DNA from: Hybos culiciformis
Lineage: Eukaryota; Arthropoda; Insecta; Diptera; Hybotidae
Reading direction: 5' to 3'
NCBI GenBank assembly: GCA_964007475.1
Contig: OZ023275.1
Location: forward strand, 21,527,744 to 21,591,743
DNA length: 64,000 bases
The notes under the pieces are model-generated. The model was not told the DNA's origin, searched no databases, and saw nothing but the letters and a program-made list of their open reading frames with translations. The translations under genes were made by a program, and so were the position numbers. Below, piece after piece: positions 49,601-61,139 of the stretch; within the stretch, counting starts at the first letter, position 1, and every line of letters begins with the position of its first letter.

Positions 49601-50644
49601 GACAAAATTAAATCATTAACTGCGAATTTTAAAATGCAGGGTGATGTAATCGAATTGGCTGGAAAGCTACAGAGAGGTATAGAGTTAATAATAATAATAT
49701 TCAATCAAATTCAAAGTTATGAAGAACAAATGCGTTCTTCAAAAACTGTGAGTGATATGTTTAGTGCCCAATACACAGAACATGCATATAGTAATATGGA
49801 ACTTCAAATGAAGTATAGACAAATACGTTGGATGGTTCAGGCCAACATAGTAATTGACGAATACAACGAAGCTTTCAATGCCATGAAGCATATTACTTTT
49901 CCGTTTTTCGAAAATTATGTAACTAGTAACCACGATGACTATATTCCAGATAATTTTAATGAAACATTCGATTTATTGGGATATAAAATTAAGCATTTCA
50001 AGCATGAGTTTAACAAAATAAAAATGACATCTGGAGATGTAGTTCAAATGAAGCAATTTTATTATGATACGACCCAAAATGATAAACCATTTTATGAATG
50101 GAAAAGTGAAACGAATCCAGACACATTTTTAGGACTGTTTAGTGGACAGGAAGTTATATTAGAACCACATGCTTCGAGTTTTCCTTATAATGCCGTCAAA
50201 TTTAGAACTTTTTCTTTTAATTTATACCATACCAATATCCAAAGGGGAAATGAATTAAATAGTATATTGAATTTTTTCAAAATAAAAATGACCTACATGG
50301 GTGACGGATATTATAAATGTAAAAATGAAATATTTATTATACCGACAAAAGTACTTGTAATGACTGAATCTTTTAAACGAAGAAACCAAAGACCTGTTTC
50401 CATTGACTCAACAAAAGATATGTTGGAAGATTTACCAGCTATGCTAAGTCCATTCGCTACTTGGAAACTTCAACTATTACCTCTAAATTCTATTAATATA
50501 ACGACTGAGTTACTAAGATTTTACAGAACTGATACAAGGCAGTTAAGTCTTGTTCTAGAAGGAACTGGATCTTATGTAGAGGAGTGTCCACCAAATTTGA
50601 ATAAATTTTATAAATCTTCTTCCGTTGAAAATGAATATGATTAA
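43649..50644 (+). CDS. Gene C: paralogue of genes A and B (3 exons, 1348 aa)
   Basis: Exons 43649-45071, 47617-48561 and 48966-50644; both introns phase 1 (2545 and 404 bp). Signal peptide 1-22. The linker after the N-terminal domain is longer than in A or B, with an internal DSDADSYAE extension. The hydrophobic segment is residues 775-817. The C-terminus has four extra residues (SVEN) before the shared EYD end. The protein is a mosaic: its first 100 residues follow gene B (MTKVYYIFVILVFICF; TDADEDLYVDQTT), while the middle of exon 1 follows gene A (LIMLRTSIFETYHLTHQGFP). No stops or frameshifts. Function unknown, as for gene A. Confidence 0.85.
45967..46429. mobile_element. PIF/Harbinger-like MITE in intron 1 of gene C (463 bp)
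   Basis: Ends GAGTCTGTTCACT and AGTGAACAGACTC are inverted and flanked by TAA (45964-45966, 46430-46432). Gene B shows the continuous site (ATTTAGATACGTCACAAT near 28933). Confidence 0.88.
47392..47538. mobile_element. Small MITE in intron 1 of gene C (147 bp)
   Basis: Arms CTGTTATTTTTGAAAGTGGT and its complement continue through ATAAGTCC; flanked by CTCAA (47387-47391, 47539-47543). It lies just upstream of exon 2 and gives rise to a spurious N-terminal extension of the exon 2 frame. Confidence 0.75.
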
Positions 50645-50932
50645 AGAAAGACAGTTTTTACTTATGTAATTAAAATAAGCGTCAGACTTATTATTGAAAA
50701 GTCGTCATAATTATGTCCTTATTATATTTTTTCAATATTTTTTTGATGTGCATACTTAAATATATATACATATACATACATAATTTAGAAATTAAAATTT
50801 TTATTTTTTAAATAAATTATTTAAAATTTTAAAAAATTTTAAAAATGTGAACGCGATTTACAAAAATATGCGCACAACCTTAGATCTGAATTTTTATATC
50901 ATTATTAGCTTAAGTGGTTTTAAATATTTTAA

Positions 50933-51453
50933 TGCATAGGGGATCGTTATGTTGTATTTAGTGCTATAGAATTTAGATCACTAAATAGAGTATTATATGC
51001 GTCAATACACATGCAATCATTTAGATGCATCTGCGTAAATAATGAAAAAATTTAGATGCATCAGCGTATATAATGAAAAAATTTAGATGCATCAGCGTAA
51101 ATAATGAAATCATTTAGATGTTTCGTTTTGAATATTACGTAATACCTAAACAAACATAATATCTCTCACAATATTTCAATACAGCCAAATACAAAAAAAA
51201 AAAATGAGAAGAAAAAATATTCTCTCTTTGCAACTACCTCTCCCCTACGCATTAAAACAGTATATTGGATATGTAAACAAAATTTGTTATACAACTCGTT
51301 CTGTATTTACACAAAAATACATTGACACTTGTCAATTTATATCACTCGACCTGCGGTCTCGTGATATAAGTATTGACTCGTGTCAATGTATTTTTGTGTA
51401 TACAGAACTCTTAATTAATAACAAATTTAGTTTACATTTTCAATAATCTACTA
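50933..51453 (-). mobile_element. TTAA-flanked element behind gene C (521 bp)
   Basis: Flanked by TTAA (50929-50932, 51454-51457). In reverse complement it matches 18782-19186 behind gene A (shared TAGTAGATTA end, central palindrome with TATCACGAGACCG, and the GCGTCAATACACATG block). It differs in carrying a 31-bp tandem repeat (51020-51119). Confidence 0.75.
51020..51119 (+). repeat. 31-bp tandem repeat, three units plus a partial
   Basis: Units begin at 51020, 51051, 51082 and 51113 with TTTAGATGCAT(C)nGCGTA followed by an ATAATGAAAA tail. It lies within the TTAA-flanked element and is absent from the copy behind gene A. Confidence 0.9.
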
Positions 51454-51535
51454 TTAAAAATTTTATTTTATTATGCAATATTAAATTTTATAATTGAATG
51501 AATTTTTATATTTTCATATAATTTTAAAATATGGT

Positions 51536-52037
51536 TGTAGGATTTCGTTGTAAATAAATTATTTTCAGTTTTTATCTTTTATAATTTTTTATTTATTCCT
51601 TTTCAATAATATTTTTAACAATTTTCTCAGTTTTATAAAATCAAATTTTCTGTTTTTAAAAAAACAAATTTTAAAATGCGGCCAAAACGAAAGTTTGTCC
51701 ATTCACTTTAAAATTGATATTTGAGTATCACCGAGACCAATTTAAGTTGTTCGTCAAGCGAATGCCCAAAATCAATTAATTTAAAATTAAATTCAAAATG
51801 CCTTAATTTATATAAAAATAAATTATCGCCAGCGGCAAAGCGACTAGCTTTTTAATTTTCAAAAACTACTTTTGTAGTATTAAATTTTTATGTTTACATT
51901 ATGCATGCTAAAAAAATATAATTCATTGCGTATTAAATAAAAAGTGTTTGCATACAAATATGTGTGTACATTATGATTTTAAAATAAGTATATAAAAATG
52001 TGTATATGAAAAATTGTAATAATGTGTGGGTGCTATA
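51536..52037 (-). repeat. 3' LTR of the retrotransposon
   Basis: Starts TGTAGGATTTCG and ends GTGGGTGCTATA on the + strand. Differs from the other LTR by CAAGCGAATG versus CAAGAGAATG, a short indel near 51783 and GTACATTATG versus GTACGTTATG. Confidence 0.92.
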
Positions 52038-52050
52038 TTCTCCCCCTCTG
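52038..52050 (-). other. Polypurine tract
   Basis: On the minus strand CAGAGGGGGAGAA directly precedes the 3' LTR, the position used to prime plus-strand DNA synthesis. Confidence 0.8.
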
Positions 52051-52100
52051 GCGCATTATTGTCGACCCGACGATGCGACAGGACTAATCATTGTTACATT

Positions 52101-55100
52101 TTATTTCTTTGGTGGTCGGCCTCTTTTTCGAATTGGCTGAACAGGATCTGGTAAATTACTGGTATAACCTACATATGGTGTTAACGCTGTTGAATGATAC
52201 GAACCAAGTGGTGTGTTTAAATCATCTTTATTGGCAATTTCATAAGTTGATGAACCTTTCTTCTTTGTTATTACATATGGCCCATCCCTTTTCGGCACAA
52301 ATTTAGATGTAATCCCCTTTGCTGCTTGACTTAAAATATGTGTTGTAACAAGAACTTGACTTCCAATTTCGTATTCTGGTTGAGGTCTTCTACCCTTGTC
52401 GACATATTTTTTATTTTTATCTTGCAATTGTTCTGATGTTTCTCTAACATTTTCCATAATATTGACCAAGTTTTTTAAATGTGGGGTGATCTGAGGAACA
52501 AAATTTTCTGATTGTACTATATTTTTCAGATCATGTTGAATATCGTCGATTGTTCGAAGTTCTCTACCATAGGTTAAGTATGATGCAGAATACCCGGTGC
52601 TTTGACATTTGGCGGTATTCATAGCGAATCTGATGGCTGGAAGAAAATCTACCCATTTTGAATGTTCATTCTGAACTAAAATTGACAGCTGAGTTTTGAG
52701 ATCACGATTTTTCCTCTCGACTGGATTGGCTTCTGGGTGGTACTTCGGTGTATAATTTGGTTGAATATTTAAACAAAATATCAAACATTGCATAATGGTT
52801 GAAATGAATTGAGTACCATTATCGCTAATCAAACGTCTGGGAATGTCGTATCGTAGAAATACTTCATGTAGTAATGTTAACGCACAATTTTCGGCAGTTG
52901 CCTCTTTTAAAGCAAATATTTCAACCCATCGACTGGCTATGTCCTCAACAATAAATATCCATTGATACCCTTCTTTAGTTATTGGAAGAGGTCCAAATAA
53001 ATCAATGGCAACAATTTCAAATCGTTGGTTGCTAGCGACTGTTTGCAATAAACCAGCTGGCTTCATATTTGTTGACTTGTACCGTTGACATTCAATACAG
53101 TTTTTAATATATTTTGCAATTTGATTTCTCATACCAGGCCAATAATAACGGTTTACTATTCTGGCGATGGTACGATCAATACCATAGTGACCTGATACTG
53201 GATTGTCATGGTAAAATTGAAGAATACTTTCACGTTCGTCTTTAGGTATAACAAGTTGTCCATCTTCTGAGTCTGCTTCTGGCGAATAGCGATACAAAAC
53301 ACCATCATTCAATAAATATCCCCTGGTTGTCCATCTACGTACATTTTCATCATTATTTTCAAAAGATTCAATTATATTTTGCAACTCTGGATCTTTCAAT
53401 TGATTTTCACGTACCTCTTCAGAACCTTTTTTGGGAAAATCAACTTGAACATTACAAACTTCACAATTGATTTCATGATTATCTATTTTTTCTGGACAAG
53501 ATGGCCTAGATAAGGTATCTGCTACCGAATTTGTTTTTCCTTGTATGTATTCAATTTTAATGTTAAAGGGTTGTATTTGTAAAGCCTATCTGGCTAATCT
53601 ACCAGTTGGCGATTTTAACGACATTAACCACTTTAATGGCTGGTGATCTGTTAACAAGTAAATTTCAGAGCCTTCAATGTATCCTCTAAATTTATTTATT
53701 GCCCACACAATAGCAAGTGCCTCTCGTTTCGTTGTAGAGTAGTTTCTTTCTGCAGCACTGAGAAGTCTACTGGCATATTCGATCGGATGTTCTTCACTTC
53801 GCTCCCCCTGGAGTAAAACTGCGCCGAGAGCATAACTGCTTGCGTCGGTTTTTAAAATAAATGGCTGATCATCTTTAGCTTGTTGCAACACAGGACTTGT
53901 TGTGAGTAATTGTTTTAATTTATTGTAGGCATCAGAATGTTCTTTATTCCATGTCCAAATTGAATCTTTCTTTAGTAGATTACTCAATGGTTTAGAAATT
54001 TTTGCATAATCAGCTATGAAACGTCTGTACCAAGATGCTGTTTGAAGAAATGACAATACTTGTTTTGGAGTTTTTGGATCTGGTCTGTTTATTATGGCAT
54101 CCGTTTTCTCAGGATCCACTTGTATACCATCAGAGCATAAAATATGACCAAGAAATTTTACCGTTACACAACAAAATCTGCATTTATCTCTTTTTGCTTT
54201 AAGGGAAAATTTTTTTAGTTGTAAAAATATTTTTTCTAAATCTTTTAAGTGATCTTCGAAGCTTCTAGAACAAACAATTATATCATCAATATATGCTAGA
54301 ATTCCTAGTATTTGATCATTTTTATCATTAGGAATTGTTGCTTTGAATCTGTCAATCAGGCGTTGAAATGTTGCAGGTGCATTTCGTAGGCCAAATGGCA
54401 TTCTTTTGTACCTATACATGCCGAATGGAGTGATGAAAGCAGTTTTGTCCTGGTCATTTTTATCAACGGCAATTTGATGGTAGCCTGATTGCATATCAAT
54501 GGTTGACATGAATTTCGTACTTTTAGCTGTATGTAATAAGTCGTCGATTCGTGGTAGTGGATACCTATCAGGTATGGTAATGGAGTTTAACTTTCTGTAG
54601 TCAATGCACACTCTTACACCACCATCTTTCTTCGGAACAATTACAACCGGAGCAGCCCAAGCACTTTCACATTCCTCAATTATATCAAGTGCTAACATTT
54701 TGTCCAATTCGTCTTTAAGTTGTCTCGTTTTAAGCGGAGATAAACGATAAGGTGTGCTAGCAATAGGTTCATGAGATTGAGTATTTATTTTATGTACTGC
54801 GTACGGTGTTGGCTGTGAAATATTACTAAAAATATCTTGGTAATTTAAAAGTAAAGAATTCAATTGATTTTTCTGTGATTGACTTATTTCACTTCCTTCA
54901 TCTTCCCTAATATAAATTTCGGCAGAAAACAGATCAAAATAATTATCTTCGGTGGCTGATGACGTCAGCTTACGAATTTTCCGTTATGGTGTAATCATAT
55001 CGGCTGGTACTGCATCTCGAAAAATGTTTTGAATGGAACGTGGTGAGTAATCACTTTTACAATCATCTAAATTTTCTTCTGGGGTTCGTTGTAGTGGACT

Positions 55101-55284
55101 TATATTAGAACGTTTTTCCGCCCATTGGATAAAAGATGAAATTCTTTTTAACGATTCAGTAGTTGGTGAAATGTTTTCAAAATCATTATCTAACTGATGG
55201 TTTTCTTCTGACATTTGAATAACGTTAGTTGCATTAACAATAACTGGTGGTGGCTTTTTGAATTCAAAAATTTTTTTTGGACAA
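52101..55284 (-). pseudogene. pol: pol (RT, RNase H, integrase) with two in-frame stops
   Basis: One frame runs from just after the gag stop to a TAA at 52101-52103. It lies in +1 relative to gag. It is interrupted by TAA at 54984-54986 and by TAG at 53586-53588, the latter where family members usually have Trp after GRLAR. Reverse transcriptase shows PVVIVPKKDGGVRVCIDYRK, MPFGLRNAPATFQ and the YIDD catalytic motif. RNase H shows KTDASSYALGAVLLQ and LLTDHQPL. Integrase shows the HHCC finger ending CIECQ, a core with AIDLFGPL, SDNGTQF and the catalytic Glu in NPVERKNRDLK, then a GPY-type C-terminal module. Apart from the two stops it is full length, so it is either freshly inactivated or mobilised in trans. 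Confidence 0.9.
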
Positions 55285-56517
55285 TCAATAATACCATGTG
55301 CGTTGTGCTAAATTCATTACAATTCCCGCTTGTTCAAGAAAATCAATTCCTATTAGAGTTCTGTTGTCTTTTGCATCAGGTAAATTAATTAAACGTAGTG
55401 GCTTAAGTCGATTACCTATTTTGACATCAACAACAATTGTATTAACCATTTTATTTTGGCACACACCATCAGCAAGAGTAACGGTTGCTTGAACTTTTTT
55501 AAATAAGCAGCCGCGTTTAAAAAGGCTTGAGCTTGCAACACTTGTTCTTGCAGCTGTGTCAAAATATGCCGTACAATTCAAACCAAGAATTTGAATATCA
55601 ACCATAGGCACATCTCTACCCATTGTTGAAGAAGAAATCGCGTTGAAATCTAATGTAGAAGAACTTGTTGGCTTGTTGTTGCACGTTGGACAGTTAGATC
55701 GGTAGAACCCAGGCGCACCACAACCATAACAATTTACTACAGATTTACCTTCTGTTTCTGTTTTAGATGTACTAGAATTTGATGAATTAGTTTTACTAGT
55801 ATTTTCTTTTGTTTCGGACAATTTTTCTTTATCGTGTTTTGCTTTTTTGTTACAATTTTCAACAATGTGCCCAAATTTTCGGCAATAAGAACATCTTTTT
55901 TTAACCTCTTCTTTAGGTGCGTCATTGTTTCCTGATTGTTTTCTAGCAGATGGATCACTTTCAAAGAGATGTAATTCCACATTTCTAGCTTCTGTTAGCA
56001 ATTCTTGGAAAGTAGTAACCTTATCTTTGCTAATTCTTTCTCGAATTCGTAAATTGATCAAACCATAAACCATGCTTACTTGAATTGCCTCTGTTAAATC
56101 ATCGGTAAGTTCAGCGAACAATGACCGTTTTTTACATATAAATTTATCAGTTGGTTCATCTCGATTTTGTTTTTTCTCAAAAATATCTAAATAAACCCTC
56201 CATGGAGGCCTGGCTGGCGAAAAAGCTGCTCTAAATAATTTAACGGCTTCATCGAAGGTGTTCGCTTCTGCCTTAACACCTTGCCACCATGATGCTGCAT
56301 AATCTTCAAGTAAAAGTGGGATACCTTTGACAGCATCAGCATCTTCAATTTTTTGGATATCTTTATAAACAATTATTGTTGTAATAAATACTTCAAGCTT
56401 AATTGGATCACGAGCGCCTTTAAATCTAGCGGTACATCCTGCAAAAGATCCTATAGCTGGTCGATTACCTAAAGCTGCCAATAATTGCTTAAATTGATCA
56501 TCAGTAAATTGAGCCAT
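55285..56517 (-). CDS. gag: gag-protease polyprotein (410 aa)
   Basis: Start taken at ATG 56517 (the open frame extends 21 codons upstream without an ATG). The capsid region has the SWWQGVK and VYLDIFEKKQNRDEPTD motifs seen in the Gag family from which insect Arc proteins derive. Near residue 212 is a CX2CX4HX4C zinc knuckle (CSYCRKFGHIVENC); near 262 a second knuckle has Phe in place of His (CYGCGAPGFYRSNC). Near residue 320 is the retropepsin active site FDTAARTS, DTAA rather than the usual DTGA, with the downstream LIGIDFLEQAG element. The protein packages RNA and processes itself. The frame is intact to TGA at 55285-55287. Confidence 0.9.
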   Translation of the reverse strand: MAQFTDDQFKQLLAALGNRPAIGSFAGCTARFKGARDPIKLEVFITTIIVYKDIQKIEDADAVKGIPLLLEDYAASWWQGVKAEANTFDEAVKLFRAAFSPARPPWRVYLDIFEKKQNRDEPTDKFICKKRSLFAELTDDLTEAIQVSMVYGLINLRIRERISKDKVTTFQELLTEARNVELHLFESDPSARKQSGNNDAPKEEVKKRCSYCRKFGHIVENCNKKAKHDKEKLSETKENTSKTNSSNSSTSKTETEGKSVVNCYGCGAPGFYRSNCPTCNNKPTSSSTLDFNAISSSTMGRDVPMVDIQILGLNCTAYFDTAARTSVASSSLFKRGCLFKKVQATVTLADGVCQNKMVNTIVVDVKIGNRLKPLRLINLPDAKDNRTLIGIDFLEQAGIVMNLAQRTWYY

Positions 56518-56639
56518 TTTACTTTTAATTTTTTGTTGTTTTTCTGTTTTAATGGAAACTAAACCACTTCTTAGCTCCACTGTAAATAATTAATTTTAAT
56601 TGTTGAGACTTGCTGTTTTTCAGGCAGAAAAAATTCGTG

Positions 56640-56658
56640 CTACAATGTTGGGTGCCAA
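56640..56658 (-). other. Primer binding site
   Basis: On the minus strand TGGCACCCAACATTGTA begins one base after the 5' LTR. The TGG start pairs with a tRNA CCA end. I do not assign the tRNA. Confidence 0.75.
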
Positions 56659-57156
56659 TGTAGGATTTCGTTGTAAATAAATTATTTTCAGTTTTTATCT
56701 TTTATAATTTTTTATTTATTCCTTTTCAATAATATTTTTAACAATTTTCTCAGTTTTATAAAATCAAATTTTCTGTTTTTAAAAAAACAAATTTTAAAAT
56801 GCGGCCAAAACGAAAGTTTGTCCATTCACTTTAAAATTGATATTTGAGTATCACCGAGACCAATTTAAGTTGTTCGTCAAGAGAATGCCCAAAATCAATT
56901 AAAAATTAAATTCAAAATGCCTTAATTTATATAAAAATAAATTATCGCCAGCGGCAAAGCGACTAGCTTTTTAATTTTCAAAAACTACTTTTGTAGTATT
57001 AAATTTTTATGTTTACATTATGCATGCTAAAAAAATATAATTCATTGCGTATTAAATAAAAAGTGTTTGCATACAAATATGTGTGTACGTTATGATTTTA
57101 AAATAAGTATATAAAAATGTGTATATGAAAAATTGTAATAATGTGTGGGTGCTATA
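56659..57156 (-). repeat. 5' LTR of the retrotransposon
   Basis: Matches the LTR at 51536-52037 with about three differences. It is the upstream LTR of the minus-strand element and should contain its promoter. Confidence 0.92.
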
Positions 57157-57160
57157 TGGT

Positions 57161-60100
57161 TAATTTAGTTACAATTCCAGTTAATCAAAAATATTTTGTA
57201 TGTTAAATAAATAATTATAAACAAAGAAAATTAAATTATTATATTTTAAATAAATCTTTTCAAAATTTTGTTTTTTTTTCACATTAGGTCTTTGACACAC
57301 AGAATTTCAGTCGGGATAAGATCCAAAAAAATCATCAGAAATGATCCTTCAGACACTGATCACTGAACACCTTTGTAATTACTAATATTTCAAATAGGTC
57401 TTTCTTTACTTTTTACCTATTCTAAACTTGAACACTTTTCTGTTATCTAATTTTAATGAAAATCCAAACGCGACCTTTACTTTTAACCGATCTTTATTTT
57501 ACCGTCTTTTAAAATAGAAGAAAAAAGAAGAAACAAAGATAAGAATTTCATATCAACAATTTTTATTGGTTAGATCAAAATCTTGGGTGGAATAATATAA
57601 TTTTTAAAGTTCATAATAGCAACTATAAAACTTATATCGAATGAAATTTGATTATTTATATCAAACACTTTGGGTTTAAAAAATTATGAAATTAAATAGC
57701 TATTGCAGGAAATGAACACAGCTATAACATGTTACAATTTACCAATTTACTTTGATCAAAAATATTTAATTTATTTTCACAAATTTAATTCACAATTATA
57801 AAAATATTTTTGTTTTCACAAATGTAGTTTTATATTAATTATGTTACTTCTAATAAATGAAAATTAATATTAACTAATGATTAGAGGAAAAGGCTACCGT
57901 TTAGGTTGAACGCAAGATTATTTCTCATTGTTTTTTCTTTATTTTTGATATTACAAAAATCATTCTTATAATTCATATATTAAGTTTAAAATTATTTCTC
58001 ATGAAATAACATTGCATCGGCACTTATTTGCACAAGAGCATAAAATGCATGGGAAAAACAAATAATATGCTAAAATGCATTTATTTATCAAATGAGTGTT
58101 TATTTTTGCTCTTAGTTTGTTTAACTGCAACATATATTATTTCGCCAACACTATAAGTTTTGGATTTGTTTTGTTTAAGTTTTTTTTATCAATATTTTCT
58201 TTCTGAATGCTTTCTATTCTTGCTGACAAGTGTTTGTTGACTTTTATTCTTAGGTCTACATAAAAAGTATACCTTGAATCAAATTCGATAAGAACAAAAA
58301 TTTAATGATCTAATTTTTTTTAATCAATCTTCATCATTAAACTCTTGTTTTCGTAAGGACTTTCTATAAGGATTAAAAAAAAAAAAAACTTATAGAATAA
58401 ACAATATTTTTTATGATACTAGAAAAATTAATATTTTTTTTTGATTTTAATTTCAAGATAAATTGAATAAAAAATAGATACGTACCTACTGCCAGTTCCT
58501 GTCATATTTTTCGTTTTTTGTTCATTCCAATTTCCAAATACATAGAAGAAACCAAGGACCGACCAAAAAATATTACTTTTTCAGTTTTTCATTGACTTGC
58601 AAAATAATTATTAAAAAGTAATTTACTGTTTTTTTTTTCTTAACATTTTGAAAAACATTACAAAAAAATATCTTTAATATGTATAATGCAGGAGACAAAA
58701 TGTATTTAATAAAATTAGAACGGGCAGCTAAAAATGTCACTTTGATAATAAATCATTTTTTTATCATTTCATGTATAAAGAATATAATTTTTCCTGTTTT
58801 ATATGTTTAAATGGTCACGTATAATAAGGATATTTTTTTATCTAAATTCACAACGTGAGAAATTAAAATTTTCTCTAAAAGAAATATTGTTTTTAATTAG
58901 TATTGTATGAAAAGTAATTTTTTATTGTTTAATTTTTTTTAATTTTTTTCTGCAGAAAATTATCAAAATAAAAACATAAAAATATAGCAATGACAATATT
59001 AAATGAATAATTACAACAAAAAGTAAAAGTATGTACCTATATTTATTACACTGAAAAACAGATAAGTGCCTCTACTATAATTTCTGTATATGTAGTGTAA
59101 CATAAGTCAAATCGAACTAGTGAATATAACTTTAGCAATATTAGTGGTTTTTTTGTAGCAACGTTAAATAGCTCTAAAATATCTAAATTGAATAATGAAT
59201 AATGTAGTATCATTCGATTATTATAGAACTCTAAGAATTAAATTGAAATCAAAATATAAATTGAAATAGTACTGAAATTCCTACGCCTACGCACGCAAAG
59301 GCCTTCAAAGACTAAAACCCTTTTTTTTCGAAACTTAACCGAAAGCATAAAGTCTAGTCGACTAGTCGACAAATTAATTTATATTTTAAAAATTTGTAAT
59401 TGTTTTTATAAATTAATAAAATAAATTAAAATTGTAGAATTAACAAGTGTTTTAATTTAAAATTTTCTTTAGTCTTTGGGGTTTGAAGGTACGGAGGTGT
59501 GCGCTTTTCATAAGTACAACCCAAAACTAGCTAAGTATATAATTTTTCTTGCCCATACCCAAAAATTATGAATTGCGCTGAGTAATTTTTATTCTGAATT
59601 TGTTATCCGTTATCCGATTTTTTGTACAGATGATAAATTTCTGATCTGATGAATTTGGTATTCTCAATCTTTATATTTATACTATTTATGAAAATATAAT
59701 CTTTATGATTAATTTGAAAATAATGTTCATATATTTTTTTTTCCTATAAAATTGCAATTTTCTTTTTATTCGAAACAATAAGAGTCTAATTGATACCAGT
59801 CAATTAAGAACTTTTTTTTCATGACCCAACTGGCAGATGATATCCTTTTTGAGTACACGTATCATTAACTTATATTAAAATCCATTTTGGTTTTTAAATT
59901 TTTATGTATTCGTGAATCGCAAATTAAATTTTTTCTGAAATCGATTCTTATCTTTCAAAAAAAAATTTTTTTTTTCAATGGTAGTTAATAATATTTTTGT
60001 GAATCGTGTCAAAAGATTAAATTAATAAAATACTTTTGAACGCAAAAAATATATTTAACTTCACATTCTGTTTAGTTTCATTTCATACAACCAAGATGTA

Positions 60101-60750
60101 TTTTTTATTTTAAAGTTAACAATTCATTTTTCCAATACTAGTCGATACTATCTTGACTTGATTTGTGGTACTATGAGATTAAATATTAAAAAATTTAACA
60201 GAAGATGATTCTTAATAATAATAAATAAAAATTTCTTAAGCAATCTCATGAGATTCTGACCAGAATTTCAGTAGCAGAATAAATTTTTCTGTCTCTGATT
60301 CTGTTCTGTTGCTAAATTCTGTTTTAAATTTTTATTTTTATTTTTGTTTTGACCTTTTTCGTTACAAGAAAAATAATAATTTATTTTGAATCCCATAGCA
60401 AATTGTTTATATATAAATTTCAATAGATTGTTCCAAATTGTTACCGCGAAGGTTTAAAATTATTTCATTTAAATTTTTAAGTATGCTAATTTTGTTAATT
60501 TTATAAGAACTCATATTCATTTCTTTTATATACAAAAATTCTACTTCATATCAAAGCAATAAAACCAAAAAATGTATAATAAGCAATTTCTACTCTTTAA
60601 TAATTTTGCAAAGCAATTACTTTTTTTTATTTGTTTCTCATGAAATTGTTGGGGTATAAATGCAATTTTTTTTTTAAGCATTTTCAAGATCAATTTCATA
60701 CCGATTCTATTTACTAAACAAAAAAAAATTAATAAGACCTTTTATTTTTT
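57161..60750. other. AT-rich flank beyond the triplication
   Basis: Unit-C homology fades by about 57290. A patch at 59285-59340 (ACGCACGCAAAGGCCTTCAAAGACTAAAACCC...) resembles the GC-richer patch in the 5' flanks of genes A-C (12520-12575), so that flank contains a dispersed repeat. No gene seen. Confidence 0.45.
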
Positions 60751-60761
60751 TTATCTTTAGG

Positions 60762-61130
60762 AGCTGGAGCTTGTCATCTGAAGCTTTAGTGGATTTATTC
60801 CAATGGCTTAAGATGACAACTTCCAGTAAGGTTTTATTAGAAGTGAGCCACACAATCTTGATGGAGGATTCTTAGGCCTATCCAAGAATTTAAAGCTAAG
60901 ACATCAACCGTCACTGCATGGATACTCCAATAGGAGGATCCATACTACGTTGTGGTTTTACATCCATTATCTCTGAGATATGATTTTTGATCTACCGACG
61001 ATGACAGATGAGTACAGTTGTACGGGGATGGACATTGCTGGTCATTCCGCCCAACCCGGTTGGGACAGAACTCACATAAAAATGAACAGAGATGACTCAT
61101 CCGATCGGTTAAAAGATGTCACTTGACATT
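60762..61130 (+). other. GC-richer segment with a possible small exon
   Basis: TTTTTATCTTTAG resembles a 3' splice site, followed by an open stretch encoding SWSLSSEALVDLFQWLKMTT and ending near CTTCCA|GTAAGG, a donor-like sequence. The rest (61000-61090) includes CCGCCCAACCCGGTTGGGAC, far richer in G+C than its surroundings. Not recognised; it could be an exon of a gene extending beyond the window or part of a mobile element. Confidence 0.25.
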
Positions 61131-61139
61131 TTCCAGGAA

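Larger units (their letters stand above)
51536..57156 (-). mobile_element. Ty3/gypsy LTR retrotransposon (5.6 kb)
   Basis: Two nearly identical LTRs of about 500 bp bound gag-protease and pol frames on the minus strand in Ty3/gypsy order (protease, RT, RNase H, integrase). The host direct repeat TGGT (51532-51535 and 57157-57160; ATGGT is also possible) flanks it. Units A and B have the empty site ATATGGTTAATTTAG. I counted only about three differences between the LTRs, so insertion is recent, yet pol has two in-frame stops. No envelope gene. Confidence 0.95.
35730..57290 (+). repeat. Tandem unit C of the triplicated locus
   Basis: Holds gene C; its 3' part is split by the LTR retrotransposon, after which shared sequence resumes (GGTTAATTTAGTTACAATTC at 57158) and fades by about 57290. 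No F-box-like copy is seen. Ends approximate. Confidence 0.75.

Noticed and set aside
51020..51119. CRISPR-like array of 31-bp units
   Set aside because: Units are contiguous without spacers; eukaryotic minisatellite.
51204..51446. 80-codon frame behind gene C and the similar frame at 18798-18983
   Set aside because: Both are inside the palindromic TTAA-flanked element.
55737..55982. Second minus-strand frame overlapping gag
   Set aside because: Out-of-frame shadow of the gag coding region.
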